This document shows, piece by piece, positions 43,691 to 51,981 of a stretch of 64,000 bases of DNA. Within the stretch, counting starts at the first letter, position 1, and each line of letters begins with the position of its first letter. A program made the translations under genes and the position numbers. Source of the stretch: Lachnospiraceae bacterium (GTDB lineage Bacteria; Bacillota; Clostridia; Lachnospirales; Lachnospiraceae); contig JAFSBX010000106.1 of NCBI GenBank assembly GCA_017437065.1, positions 22,193 to 86,192 on the forward strand. The letters are read 5' to 3'. Under the pieces are notes generated by a model. That model ran no database searches. It was given only the letters and a program-made list of their open reading frames with translations, and was not told the DNA's origin.

Positions 43691-44455
43691 GTGAATTATA
43701 AAGCGAGTATTGAGCAAACAAAACAAGGTTTTGAAGAAAGCTTTCGAGTTGGAGCGTACTATAATAAGCAAACAAGGGATGATATGCATTTGGAATTAAT
43801 TTTAGGGTACATACAAGTGGAATCAGGAATGAGAATTCTTGACTTAGGAACTGGTTCAGGTTATTTAGCGTTTCCATTTGCAGATAAGTATAAACAGGTG
43901 GAAGTAGTAGGATTAGATATAGTAGAAAAGACTTTAGAGGAAAATCAGAGAAAGGCTGAATTAACAGGCATTAACAATTTACGTTTTGTGAGCTACGATG
44001 GAATGGATTTTCCGTTTGATGATAATTCATTTGATATAGTTATTACAAGGTATGCATTGCATCACTTTCCTGCAATTAATGATACATTTCGTGAAATAAG
44101 TAGGGTGCTGAAGAAGAATGGAGTATTCTTTTTATCTGACCCAACTCCAAATGATGATGATGTAGAACGCTTTGTAGACGAATATATGCAGATGAAAAAA
44201 GATGGACATATAAAGTTTTACACAAAAGACGAGTGGAAAAAAATGGGATGTTCGGTTGATTTGATGTATATTGACGGTTTTCAGACTATTATTCGGTTTC
44301 CAAGAAAAAAAGAAACTGCTTTGGAGTTTGATGATATCATTAGTAGACACAATGAAGCTGTTATTAGGGGATATGAAGTTGAAATTATAGAGGATGAAAT
44401 TTGGATTTCAGAAAAAGTAAATAATCTTATATTTAGAAATAATAAGCAATTGTAG
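43691..44455 (+). CDS. Class I SAM-dependent methyltransferase
   Basis: A 254-residue small-molecule methyltransferase of the UbiE/Methyltransf_11 type. Motif I is ILDLGTGSGYLAF (residues 48-60), the acidic ribose contact is in VVGLDIVEKT and motif post-I/II is FDIVITRYALHHF near 112-124. The GTG start follows GGAGG at a long distance. GAATTTG lies 22 bases before the start. The target is unknown. Confidence 0.88.
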   Translation: MNYKASIEQTKQGFEESFRVGAYYNKQTRDDMHLELILGYIQVESGMRILDLGTGSGYLAFPFADKYKQVEVVGLDIVEKTLEENQRKAELTGINNLRFVSYDGMDFPFDDNSFDIVITRYALHHFPAINDTFREISRVLKKNGVFFLSDPTPNDDDVERFVDEYMQMKKDGHIKFYTKDEWKKMGCSVDLMYIDGFQTIIRFPRKKETALEFDDIISRHNEAVIRGYEVEIIEDEIWISEKVNNLIFRNNKQL

Positions 44456-44489
44456 ATTAGATGTTATCCATAAAAATTATAAAGAGAGA

Positions 44490-44545
44490 CAAATTTAGGT
44501 TTTGTGAAGAATTGAAAGCACACAAGAATTTGAAGTTTACGCATA
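44490..44545 (+). repeat. Decayed copy of the 47860-47950 gene fragment
   Basis: The stretch 44504-44541 matches 47909-47946 at about 32 of 36 aligned bases, including TTGAAAGCAC and GAATTTGAAGTTTACGCA. An upstream TTTAGGTTTTGTGAAG resembles the earlier part of that fragment with an internal deletion. It is a leftover sequence lying before the hydrolase gene, not part of it. Confidence 0.6.
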
Positions 44546-44568
44546 GTTTTGTATGTTCAGGAGTTAAT

Positions 44569-45525
44569 ATGAAGAAGGCAAAGAAGATTATGAAAGTTAT
44601 GATTATTTTATTGGTTGCATTTATCGTTGTTTTGGTAGCAATCTATATAAACCATAGGCTTCAATTGAATAAAGAGGAAGAGTTAAGAACTCCACTTGGA
44701 AATCTTGTTGAAGTTAATGGTCATCAAATGAGTGTTTATGTAGAGGGGAACGGTGACAAGACAATCGTTTTTATGTCGGGGGGAGGAACTTGTTCTCCGA
44801 TTTTAGATTTTAAATCTTTATATTCAACATTAACGGATAACTACAAAATTGTTGTGGTAGAGAAGTTTGGTTATGGATTTAGTGATGTTGTTGATAAGGA
44901 GAGAAATATTGATTTGATATTAGAAGATACTAGAACAGCATTGAAAAAAGCAGATATCGAGGGACCTTATGTGTTATGTCCACATTCAATGTCTGGGATA
45001 GAGGCATTATATTGGGCACAACAATATCCAGAAGAAATAGAAGCAATTATTGGACTTGATATGGCAGTTCCGAAGGCGTATAAGGATTACAAGATTAATA
45101 TGTCGATGCTTAAAATTAGTCAGTTTGCGGCAAGGATTGGAATTACTAGAATTTTACCAGGCATTTCAGAGAGTGATGCTATTAAATATGGAATGCTTAC
45201 CGATACTGAGAAAGAGATATACAGAGCTATATTTTATGAAAAAACTGCTACAACAACAATGTTGAATGAAGTTAATTGTATTAAAGAGAATGCTGAAATA
45301 GTTCAAAATAATGGAGTGCCACAAGTTCCTATGCTCCTGTTTGTTTCAAATGGAATTGGAACAGGCTGGAATGAAGGTGAATGGCGTGAGTATCAAAACA
45401 GTTATTTAGAAAATGTTGAAAATGGCAAACTCATAGATTTGGATTGTCCGCATTACATTCACGATTACGAATATAATACAATCAGTGAAGAAATAAGAGT
45501 ATTTTTGACAGAGATATCTAATTAG
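44569..45525 (+). CDS. Membrane-anchored alpha/beta hydrolase
   Basis: A 318-residue alpha/beta-hydrolase with an N-terminal transmembrane anchor (residues 6-30) and a fold starting at about residue 45. The oxyanion region is FMSGGGTC and the nucleophile elbow is PHSMSGIEAL (Ser near residue 127); the final histidine is in DCPHYIHDYE. I place the start at 44569 because CAGGAG lies five bases upstream and the preceding 108 bases are a repeated remnant. Substrate unknown. Confidence 0.85.
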   Translation: MKKAKKIMKVMIILLVAFIVVLVAIYINHRLQLNKEEELRTPLGNLVEVNGHQMSVYVEGNGDKTIVFMSGGGTCSPILDFKSLYSTLTDNYKIVVVEKFGYGFSDVVDKERNIDLILEDTRTALKKADIEGPYVLCPHSMSGIEALYWAQQYPEEIEAIIGLDMAVPKAYKDYKINMSMLKISQFAARIGITRILPGISESDAIKYGMLTDTEKEIYRAIFYEKTATTTMLNEVNCIKENAEIVQNNGVPQVPMLLFVSNGIGTGWNEGEWREYQNSYLENVENGKLIDLDCPHYIHDYEYNTISEEIRVFLTEISN

Positions 45526-45612
45526 TACAAGGGAAAGACAATTTTCAGTTTAATGAAGCGATGAAGTCCCATTGTTGAGATTGGGAAACTTGAATTTGGA
45601 GGATTGCAAACG

Positions 45613-46152
45613 ATGAACAATATAGATAGAAAAGTAAATGCTGACCGCATATTATATGAATTTGGGTTATTGAAAAGGCTTGAAATGATTGGAGAACCTC
45701 ATATAATTGGCAGTTATAGAATGAATATGATGGCATGGAATGATTTGGATATTGACATTGAAAATAACGCTATGTCATTAGATAGGATGTACGAATTATC
45801 AGCATTTATTATGAGCACATTTAAACCTGTATGGTATGAAGCGAAAGAAGAAATAAATGCAGAGGGGAAAAAGGTTTGGTTTCATGGCTTTGAAACGATG
45901 ATTACGGGAGAATTGTGGAATATCGATTTATGGTTTTTTGATAAGGAAACTATATCAAATGCAGAAAGATATTGTGATACTATTACAGATAGTGCAAACC
46001 AAACACAAAAAGATATTATTGTAAGTATTAAAAGTGAACTAATATCAAGGGGTTTATATTCTTTTGAACAATATAAGAGTATTGACGTATATAAGGCTGT
46101 TTTAGAAAATAATGTGAAAAATTTAGACGAATTTTTGAGGTTGTTTGAGTAG
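45613..46152 (+). CDS. Nucleotidyltransferase-fold protein (MNT/AadE-like)
   Basis: A 179-residue protein with the minimal nucleotidyltransferase signature GSYRMNMMAWNDLDIDIE near residues 34-51, where GS and the DxD carboxylates bind metal and NTP. A third acidic residue is in WNIDLWFFD near 105. Relatives include aminoglycoside nucleotidyltransferases and MNT antitoxins; neither can be asserted. GGAGG precedes the ATG by ten bases and GAATTTG by 14. Confidence 0.75.
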   Translation: MNNIDRKVNADRILYEFGLLKRLEMIGEPHIIGSYRMNMMAWNDLDIDIENNAMSLDRMYELSAFIMSTFKPVWYEAKEEINAEGKKVWFHGFETMITGELWNIDLWFFDKETISNAERYCDTITDSANQTQKDIIVSIKSELISRGLYSFEQYKSIDVYKAVLENNVKNLDEFLRLFE

Positions 46153-46216
46153 ATAAATCTCAATTTGACAAGATGGTAAATTTGAAAGTATCGTGTTCAT
46201 AATTGAAGGTGATTTA

Positions 46217-46673
46217 TGCAAAATGTAATAAATAATCAAGCATTAGATTATGTAAAAAAATATTTGAAAATGATTATAGTGGGCATGACTATTTTCATAC
46301 TTTACGTGTTTATAAAATGGCAACTCATATTGCTATGAAAGAAAACGCGAATTTGGAAATTGTACAACTTGCAGCATTGTTGCATGATGTTGATGATATT
46401 AAGTTATCTCCTAAAACATATATGCAAAAAGATAATGCACGAAGCTTTTTAATGACGAATAATATTGATGAAATGACGATTCATACAATCTGTCAAATTA
46501 TAAATGAGTTTTCATATGCAGGAAAAGATTCAGTTATACCAAAAACATTAGAGGGAAAATGTGTGCAGGATGCAGACAGATTAGATGCAATTGGGGCTAT
46601 AGGAATAGCGAGGGCTTTTTCATACGGAGGAAATCATAATAGTTTTGGAGATTCAAATGATAATAGCAAATAA
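46217..46673 (+). pseudogene. HD-domain phosphohydrolase, frameshifted and 3'-truncated
   Basis: The first 13 codons (MQNVINNQALDYV) are in one frame. After seven A at 46254-46260 the HD-domain reading FENDYSGHDYFHTLRVYK continues in another frame, followed by LLHDVDDIKL and DADRLDAIGAIGIARAF. One A more or two fewer would restore the frame. The domain also ends early, just after AFSYGG, and runs into the start of the next gene. It is either decayed or, less likely, rescued by slippage on the A-tract. Confidence 0.75.
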
Positions 46674-47046
46674 AAAAACGAATGATACTAATAACAGGCA
46701 GAAATGTGATAAGGACAGTGCAAAAAGAAAGGTTGTTATATCAATAAATCAAGTCATATCCATTGCAAATCAAATTTTTGTGATAAGTTTTTTAGGGGTA
46801 TTTGCGATTTGGACAAAACCTTTTATGACAGATTACTATCAAAAACTGGCAAACAGCCATTATGATTCTGTTCAGTGGTTTCAAATGGGAACTGTGTTTT
46901 TAGTGGCACTGTTTTTTGCGATTCATAGCTTTGTAAATAAGAGATTCTTTGTCGGAATATTAACAATTATCATCGCAATATGGTCTTTTTATTGGGCGTT
47001 TTTAGCTGGTCCTTTCTACTGTCAATTGTGTACTTATGGTGGATAG
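46657..47046 (+). CDS. Hypothetical membrane protein
   Basis: A 129-residue protein with a basic, Asn/Lys-rich N-terminus of about 30 residues and three predicted membrane helices (about 35-55, 75-92 and 100-120). It ends in CQLCTYGG. TTTTGGAG six bases before the ATG at 46657 gives a good ribosome site. The start overlaps the end of the broken HD gene, which suggests a recombination junction here. Family not recognised. Confidence 0.7.
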   Translation: MIIANKKTNDTNNRQKCDKDSAKRKVVISINQVISIANQIFVISFLGVFAIWTKPFMTDYYQKLANSHYDSVQWFQMGTVFLVALFFAIHSFVNKRFFVGILTIIIAIWSFYWAFLAGPFYCQLCTYGG

Positions 47047-47132
47047 AAAAGAAGTCAAAATTTGAATTTGTAAGGATTTTTAAATTAAAATATAATCGAC
47101 TAAAGAATTAAGATTTGAGAGGTATCGAAAAA

Positions 47133-47795
47133 ATGGGAAAGTATGAAGATATGAAAAAACTATTTGATTCACATGAAGATAAAGAAAAGGCTGTATCTAT
47201 GGCAAATTACATGAAGAATCAATTTGATTTTTATGGAATAGCAACACCTGAAAGAAAAGAATTGTATAAAGAGTTTATTAAGTCAGAAAAGAAATCAAAA
47301 AAGATAGATTGGAGTTTTTTAGATTGTTGTTATACAGATAATCATAGAGAACTTCAATATCTTGTGTATGATTATCTTCTTGCGTTAAAGCAATTTTTAA
47401 CTTTTGATGATATATCTAAAATCAAAGAGTATATTTTATCTAAATCTTGGTGGGACACGATTGATTTTTTATGTAAAGTTATTGGTGATATAGGTTTGCG
47501 AGATATAAGGGTAAAAGAATTAATGCTTGAATGGTCATTGAATGACAACATCTGGATTAAAAGAACTTCAATACAGCATCAATTGGCATATAAAGGTAAA
47601 ACAGATACAGAACTTTTATCCGAAATAATCATCAACTGTATGGGCACAGATGAATTTTTTATAAACAAAGCTATAGGATGGGCATTAAGAGAATATTCAA
47701 AAACAAATGCGGTATGGGTAAGTGAATTTATAGATAGGCATAAAGATGAAATGAGTAATTTAAGCATTAAAGAAGGAAGTAAATATATAAAGTAA
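47133..47795 (+). CDS. AlkD-like DNA alkylation repair protein
   Basis: A 220-residue all-helical HEAT-like-repeat protein of the AlkD DNA glycosylase family, which removes alkylated purines. YMKNQFDFYGIATPERK (residues 24-40), the central SKSWWDTIDFL (about 106-116), WIKRTSIQHQLAYKG and FINKAIGWALREYSKTN (about 180-196) are typical, including the tryptophan and aspartate positions of the DNA-binding concave face. GAGAGG precedes the ATG at 47133. Confidence 0.9.
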   Translation: MGKYEDMKKLFDSHEDKEKAVSMANYMKNQFDFYGIATPERKELYKEFIKSEKKSKKIDWSFLDCCYTDNHRELQYLVYDYLLALKQFLTFDDISKIKEYILSKSWWDTIDFLCKVIGDIGLRDIRVKELMLEWSLNDNIWIKRTSIQHQLAYKGKTDTELLSEIIINCMGTDEFFINKAIGWALREYSKTNAVWVSEFIDRHKDEMSNLSIKEGSKYIK

Positions 47796-47842
47796 ACACA
47801 CCATAATGCATTGATAATTATGTTGAGCTGATTTGATAGTGA

Positions 47843-48004
47843 GTTATCTCACAGTTAGACCGCAAGTTCGGATTTGTAGAGAACGGAAACTTTCAGTCTT
47901 ACAGAGAGATTGAAAGCACGCATGAATTTGAAGTTTACGCACACTTAATTATGAGTATTCAGAATGGCGGTATTGAGAATATGGTACGTTTTATTCGAAA
48001 ATAA
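47843..48004 (+). pseudogene. C-terminal gene fragment between island genes
   Basis: An open stretch of 53 codons without a start reads ...LDRKFGFVENGNFQ, then SYREIESTHEFEVYAHL and ends MVRFIRK. KFGFVENG suggests the tail of a GNAT acetyltransferase, but that is not certain. Part of it recurs before the hydrolase gene at 44504-44541. It contains both island motifs, CTTTCAG at 47890 and GAATTTG at 47924. It fills most of the 273-base gap before the YhcG gene. Confidence 0.6.
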
Positions 48005-48068
48005 TATTATAATAAATTATGATGGAACTTGAACCAATAAGGAATAAAAATGGAGAAAGGTTGATTTT

Positions 48069-49109
48069 ATGGGTGAAGTTATTATAAATCCGGAATATTC
48101 AGAATGGATAAAAAGCATTAGCTTGAACTTTAAACAATGTCAGATTAAGGCAGCCTCCAAGGTAAATGAAGAGATGCTTTTGTTTTATTGGAATCTTGGG
48201 AAAGATATATCAAGAATGAATCAATTGGCGTTATATGGTTCGGATTTTTATAGTAGAATCAGTAAAGATCTTAGAGCAGAATTACCGGATGTAAAATCTT
48301 TTTCAGTTACAAATTTGAGGTACATGTGTTGGTTCTTCGAATTGTATTTTGAAAATCCACAACAACTTGTTGTGGATTGCATAGATGAAACTATTTTTAA
48401 AATTCCATGGGGACATCATATTCAAATAATAGGTAAATGTAGAAAAGATGTTAACAAGGCACTTTTTTATGTGCACAAAACTTTAGAGAATAATTGGTCG
48501 CGAGCAGTTTTATTAAACTTCCTGGACACAGATTTGTATGAGCGTCAAGGAAAAGCTATTAGTAACTTTTCAAAAGTTTTACCTGATGTAAAAAGTGATC
48601 TCGCGCAACAGATGACAAAGGATCCTTATAATTTTGATTTTTTAGCACTTCGAGAGGGATATGATGAAAAGGAACTTAAAGATGCCTTAATGGCAGATGT
48701 TCAGAATTTCCTTCTAGAGTTAGGAACAGGATTTGCATTTGTTGGAAGAGAGTATCGGCTTGAAGTGGGACAGACAGAACAGTTTTTAGATATGCTTTTC
48801 TATAATATTCAAAATCAATGTTATGTGGTAGTAGAAATTAAAACAAGGAATTTCGAGCCTGGTGATATGGGGCAGTTGGGAACATATGTTGCTGCTGTGG
48901 ATGGAATCTTGAAAAGAAAAAATGAAAATCCTACAGTTGGATTGCTCATTTGTAAGACGAAAGATAATGTGCTTGCCAAATATGCAGTAAACACAATGAA
49001 TGTCCCTATTGGTATTTCTGAATACGATATGAATAACTTTGTTGTAGAGCATTTCAAGAGTTCTATGCCAACTATTGCAGAGATAGAGAATGAATTAAGT
49101 GATAAATAA
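48069..49109 (+). CDS. YhcG/DUF1016-family PD-(D/E)XK nuclease
   Basis: A 346-residue protein with the N-terminal DUF1016 domain (residues 1-165; LLFYWNLGKDIS, TNLRYMCWFFELY) and a C-terminal PD-(D/E)XK nuclease domain. The active site is visible as FLDMLFYN followed by VVVEIKTRNFEPGDMGQLGTYV near residues 238-275. Homologues are frequent in islands and beside restriction-modification or other defence genes; the substrate is not known. GGAGAAAGG precedes the ATG. Confidence 0.9.
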   Translation: MGEVIINPEYSEWIKSISLNFKQCQIKAASKVNEEMLLFYWNLGKDISRMNQLALYGSDFYSRISKDLRAELPDVKSFSVTNLRYMCWFFELYFENPQQLVVDCIDETIFKIPWGHHIQIIGKCRKDVNKALFYVHKTLENNWSRAVLLNFLDTDLYERQGKAISNFSKVLPDVKSDLAQQMTKDPYNFDFLALREGYDEKELKDALMADVQNFLLELGTGFAFVGREYRLEVGQTEQFLDMLFYNIQNQCYVVVEIKTRNFEPGDMGQLGTYVAAVDGILKRKNENPTVGLLICKTKDNVLAKYAVNTMNVPIGISEYDMNNFVVEHFKSSMPTIAEIENELSDK

Positions 49110-49147
49110 AGCTCGCGAAGCTTAGAATTTGACGAGGTATTGATAGA

Positions 49148-49582
49148 ATGGTAGAAGTAAAATTTTATGACAATGTCGCAGATGAATTTTTGAAGTTTGC
49201 AGTGATAATATCCAAAACAGATAACAAGTGGGTATTCTGTAAACACAAAGAAAGAGAGACTTATGAAATGCCAGGAGGTCACAGAGAACCTGGAGAAAGT
49301 ATTTTAGAAACAGCTAAAAGAGAATTACAAGAAGAAACAGGAGCAGTTGATTTTAGAATTGAACCAATATGTGTGTATTCTGTTAAAGGAAAGACACGAG
49401 TAAATGAAAATATTGATGATGAAACTTTCGGAATGTTATTTATTGCAGACATTAACTCATTTGAGGAATTACATAGTGAGATTGAGAAGATATTGATTTC
49501 AGATAAGTTAGTTGAAAATTGGACATATCCTTTAATTCAACCTATATTGATTGAAGAAGCAAAAAAAAGAGGCTTTATATAA
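49148..49582 (+). CDS. NUDIX hydrolase
   Basis: A 144-residue Nudix enzyme. The Nudix box begins GGHREPGESILETAKRE, followed by LQEETG (about residues 43-65), and all catalytic glutamates are present. It hydrolyses a nucleoside diphosphate linked to another group; the exact substrate is unknown. GACGAGG supports the start, and GAATTTG lies 16 bases before the ATG. Confidence 0.9.
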   Translation: MVEVKFYDNVADEFLKFAVIISKTDNKWVFCKHKERETYEMPGGHREPGESILETAKRELQEETGAVDFRIEPICVYSVKGKTRVNENIDDETFGMLFIADINSFEELHSEIEKILISDKLVENWTYPLIQPILIEEAKKRGFI

Positions 49583-49603
49583 ATAGACAAGCAACGGAAA
49601 CTT

Positions 49604-49723
49604 TCAGTTTGTTGTTGGCTTGTATGGCTTTGGTAATGGTTGCCATGCAATTACACGAGCATTAAAATGTGGATTGTGATTTGCATTTCTAAATTCTGCA
49701 AAAGTAATAGTATTCCAATTTAG
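49604..49723 (-). pseudogene. C-terminal fragment of a phage-type protein (DUF551-like tail)
   Basis: On the minus strand an open frame without a start reads LNWNTITFAEFRNANHN, then VIAWQPLPKPYKPTTN and a stop. The WQPLPxPY ending is common in small prophage proteins of the DUF551 kind. It is the only minus-strand coding trace in the island and lies between the NUDIX gene and the next gene. The stop codon overlaps a copy of the CTTTCAG motif. Confidence 0.5.
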
Positions 49724-49745
49724 TTAATGACTTAGGAGAAGTGAA

Positions 49746-50186
49746 ATGAAGAAATTAAAATTAATATTTGGAGTAATTATTGTGGCATTACTTGGATTCA
49801 TGATTTCTATTCCAATAGTAAATGATAATACAGCAAATAGGACAGCTAAAAGTGTGAAAGAGATAGAATTACCAAATGATACTGAGTACATTGAATCATT
49901 TTCAAAAGCCGGAAAACTAGTAGGAAATGGTAATGGTATGCAATATTTGGGAGGTATACTTATTAAGAGTAACTTGTCGTTGGAAGAGTTGCAAGCACAT
50001 TATTCTAAATATGCGAAGAGTGAATGGGAATATATAGTTGAAAAACAGTCAGATAAAGAAGTCCGGGTTGTTGAGCATGGGTCGGTGTTATTGAAGTCGG
50101 ATATAAATGATGACAATTATTATATTGTTTATTCTTGGGGGGATGAGTATTCTATTTATAGTCAATTGGATTTGAGAGGACATTGA
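49746..50186 (+). CDS. Hypothetical single-pass membrane protein
   Basis: A 146-residue protein with an N-terminal membrane anchor or uncleaved signal (residues 4-24) and an extracellular domain of about 120 residues rich in beta-type segments (YLGGILIKSNLSLEELQ, EVRVVEHGSVLLKSD, YYIVYSWGDEYSIYSQ). There is no lipobox. TTAGGAGAAG gives a good ribosome site. Family not recognised. Confidence 0.7.
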   Translation: MKKLKLIFGVIIVALLGFMISIPIVNDNTANRTAKSVKEIELPNDTEYIESFSKAGKLVGNGNGMQYLGGILIKSNLSLEELQAHYSKYAKSEWEYIVEKQSDKEVRVVEHGSVLLKSDINDDNYYIVYSWGDEYSIYSQLDLRGH

Positions 50187-50348
50187 TGATGATATGAATG
50201 CAATGTAATTGATATCTTATCTATATACGTCCCTTTTTATCTTATTTATGAGACGAGATACATTTTTTGTAAATGGATAAATTCTGTTGTAAAACAATAC
50301 TTTTTGCAAGGTTATGGTGTGAATTTGAATTTGTAGAGGTAAGCAACT

Positions 50349-50813
50349 ATGGCATTGAGTTATAAAAAAGCAACACTTACTGATTTGGAAATTCTAACGG
50401 AAACAAGAATAGAAGTGTTGCGTGCGGCTAATCGATTAAGTGATGATGTTGATATGTCCGAAGTAAAAAAACAATCTCTTGAGTATTATCAAAATGCATT
50501 AAGGAATAATACCCATTTAGCCTATTTGATTTTTGATGAAGAAATATTTGTTGGAACTGGTGGTATTAGTTATTTTCAAGTAATGCCAACTTATCATAAT
50601 CCGACGGGAAAAAAAGCTTATATTATGAATATGTATACTAATCCCGGTTATAGAAGGCAAGGGATTGCCTTTAAAACATTGGATTTATTAGTTACAGATG
50701 CAAGAGAAAAAGGAATAACTGCGATTTCGCTTGAGGCGACAGATATGGGAAGGCCTTTATATGAAAAATATGGTTTCAGGAAAATGAATGATGAAATGGA
50801 GTTATCTAATTAA
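50349..50813 (+). CDS. GNAT-family N-acetyltransferase
   Basis: A 154-residue acetyltransferase. AYIMNMYTNPGYRRQGIAFKT near residues 97-117, split around the Q/R-x-x-G-x-A loop, binds acetyl-CoA; LYEKYGFRKMNDEMEL is the C-terminal beta-strand region. TAGAGGTAA precedes the ATG and two overlapping GAATTTG copies lie 16-28 bases before it. It is the last gene of the accessory island. The 162 bases before it hold no gene I can support. Confidence 0.9.
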   Translation: MALSYKKATLTDLEILTETRIEVLRAANRLSDDVDMSEVKKQSLEYYQNALRNNTHLAYLIFDEEIFVGTGGISYFQVMPTYHNPTGKKAYIMNMYTNPGYRRQGIAFKTLDLLVTDAREKGITAISLEATDMGRPLYEKYGFRKMNDEMELSN

Positions 50814-50914
50814 AAAACTTTCAATTGTGGAGATAAAATGAAAGAGAGAGTTATGAAACGAACAAATATAAAAAGAAGAATGATGTAATAAACAACAAAG
50901 CACATAATTAGTAC

Positions 50915-50943
50915 TTGCCTGTACAAGAAAATAGTGGGATAAT
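50915..50943 (+). promoter_or_regulatory. Sigma-A promoter of the arginine operon
   Basis: TTGCCT (50915-50920), a 17-base spacer and GATAAT (50938-50943), 75 bases before argC. The TGTATGCA just after it resembles the half-sites upstream of argG. Confidence 0.6.
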
Positions 50944-51018
50944 ATAAACTGTATGCAAAAATTTAAATATGAGCGTGAAAACGTACATTTCGTATTTATT
51001 TAAAGGAAGGTTTTAACT

Positions 51019-51966
51019 ATGAAAACAAAAATTTTTATCGATGGTAGTGAAGGAACAACAGGTTTAAGAATATATGAGCGTTTTGAAGGCAGAGATGATA
51101 TTGAACTGCTTCAGATTTCCAGCGAGCTTAGAAAAGATGTTGCTGAAAGAAAAAGACTGATTAATGAGTCAGACATTACATTTCTTTGTCTGCCGGATGC
51201 GGCGGCAAGAGAATCGGTGAGTCTGGTGGAGAATGAAAATGTGAGAATTATTGATACCTCCACAGCGCATCGTACAGAAAGCGGCTGGGCATATGGGTTC
51301 CCGGAATTATCTGCTGCGCACAGAGATGCAATTAAAAATGGAAAAAGAATTGCAATACCGGGATGTCATGCAACAGGATTTATGTCTGTGGTATATCCGT
51401 TGGTTGCAGGAGGAATTTTGCCGGCAGATTATCCGGTTGCAGCATTTTCACTGACAGGCTATAGTGGTGGCGGAAAGAAAATGATTGCAGAGTATGAGGC
51501 AGAAGGCAGAAATAAAGATATTGATGCACCAAGAGAGTATGCACTCACACAGCAGCATAAACATTTAAAGGAAATGAAGGCAATCACAGGTCTTGCAAGA
51601 GAGCCGTTATTTTCCCCGATCGTAGCGGATTATTACAGTGGTATGGTTGTTTCCGTGCCTCTTTATACAGAATATTTAAAAAGCCATAAAAATCCGAAAG
51701 AGTTGACAGAGTATTTTGCACAATATTATCAAGGCGAAAAATTCGTTCAGGTAGTGGAAAACGGAAATGAAGATTTATACGGTGGCATGCTTGCAGGAAA
51801 TACGTTAAGCGGCTGGGACGGACTTAAGATTTACATAACAGGAAATGAAGAAAGAGTTGTAGTTTCTGCACAGTTTGATAACCTTGGAAAAGGTGCTTCC
51901 GGTGCAGCAGTGCAGTGCCTGAATATTTTGATGGGCTGTGAAGAAAATAAAGGTTTAGTTTTATAG
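51019..51966 (+). CDS. argC: N-acetyl-gamma-glutamyl-phosphate reductase, type 2
   Basis: A 315-residue NADPH-dependent enzyme of arginine synthesis that reduces N-acetylglutamyl phosphate to the semialdehyde. FIDGSEGTTGLRIYER is the nucleotide-binding start and IPGCHATGF (about residues 112-120) holds the catalytic cysteine. The length is that of the shorter ArgC2 type. AAAGGAAGG precedes the ATG. It leads the operon argC-GNAT-argJ-argB-argD. Confidence 0.95.
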   Translation: MKTKIFIDGSEGTTGLRIYERFEGRDDIELLQISSELRKDVAERKRLINESDITFLCLPDAAARESVSLVENENVRIIDTSTAHRTESGWAYGFPELSAAHRDAIKNGKRIAIPGCHATGFMSVVYPLVAGGILPADYPVAAFSLTGYSGGGKKMIAEYEAEGRNKDIDAPREYALTQQHKHLKEMKAITGLAREPLFSPIVADYYSGMVVSVPLYTEYLKSHKNPKELTEYFAQYYQGEKFVQVVENGNEDLYGGMLAGNTLSGWDGLKIYITGNEERVVVSAQFDNLGKGASGAAVQCLNILMGCEENKGLVL

Positions 51967-51981
51967 AAAAGGTTGATTGAA

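Noticed and set aside
45613-46152. Aminoglycoside resistance nucleotidyltransferase
   Set aside because: Only the generic GS...DxD signature is visible; the substrate-specific regions cannot be assigned by eye.
47853-47861. GTTAGAC, which fits the integron attC core GTTRRRY
   Set aside because: I found no matching RYYYAAC partner at a plausible distance and the heptamer is not repeated at other junctions, so it is probably chance.
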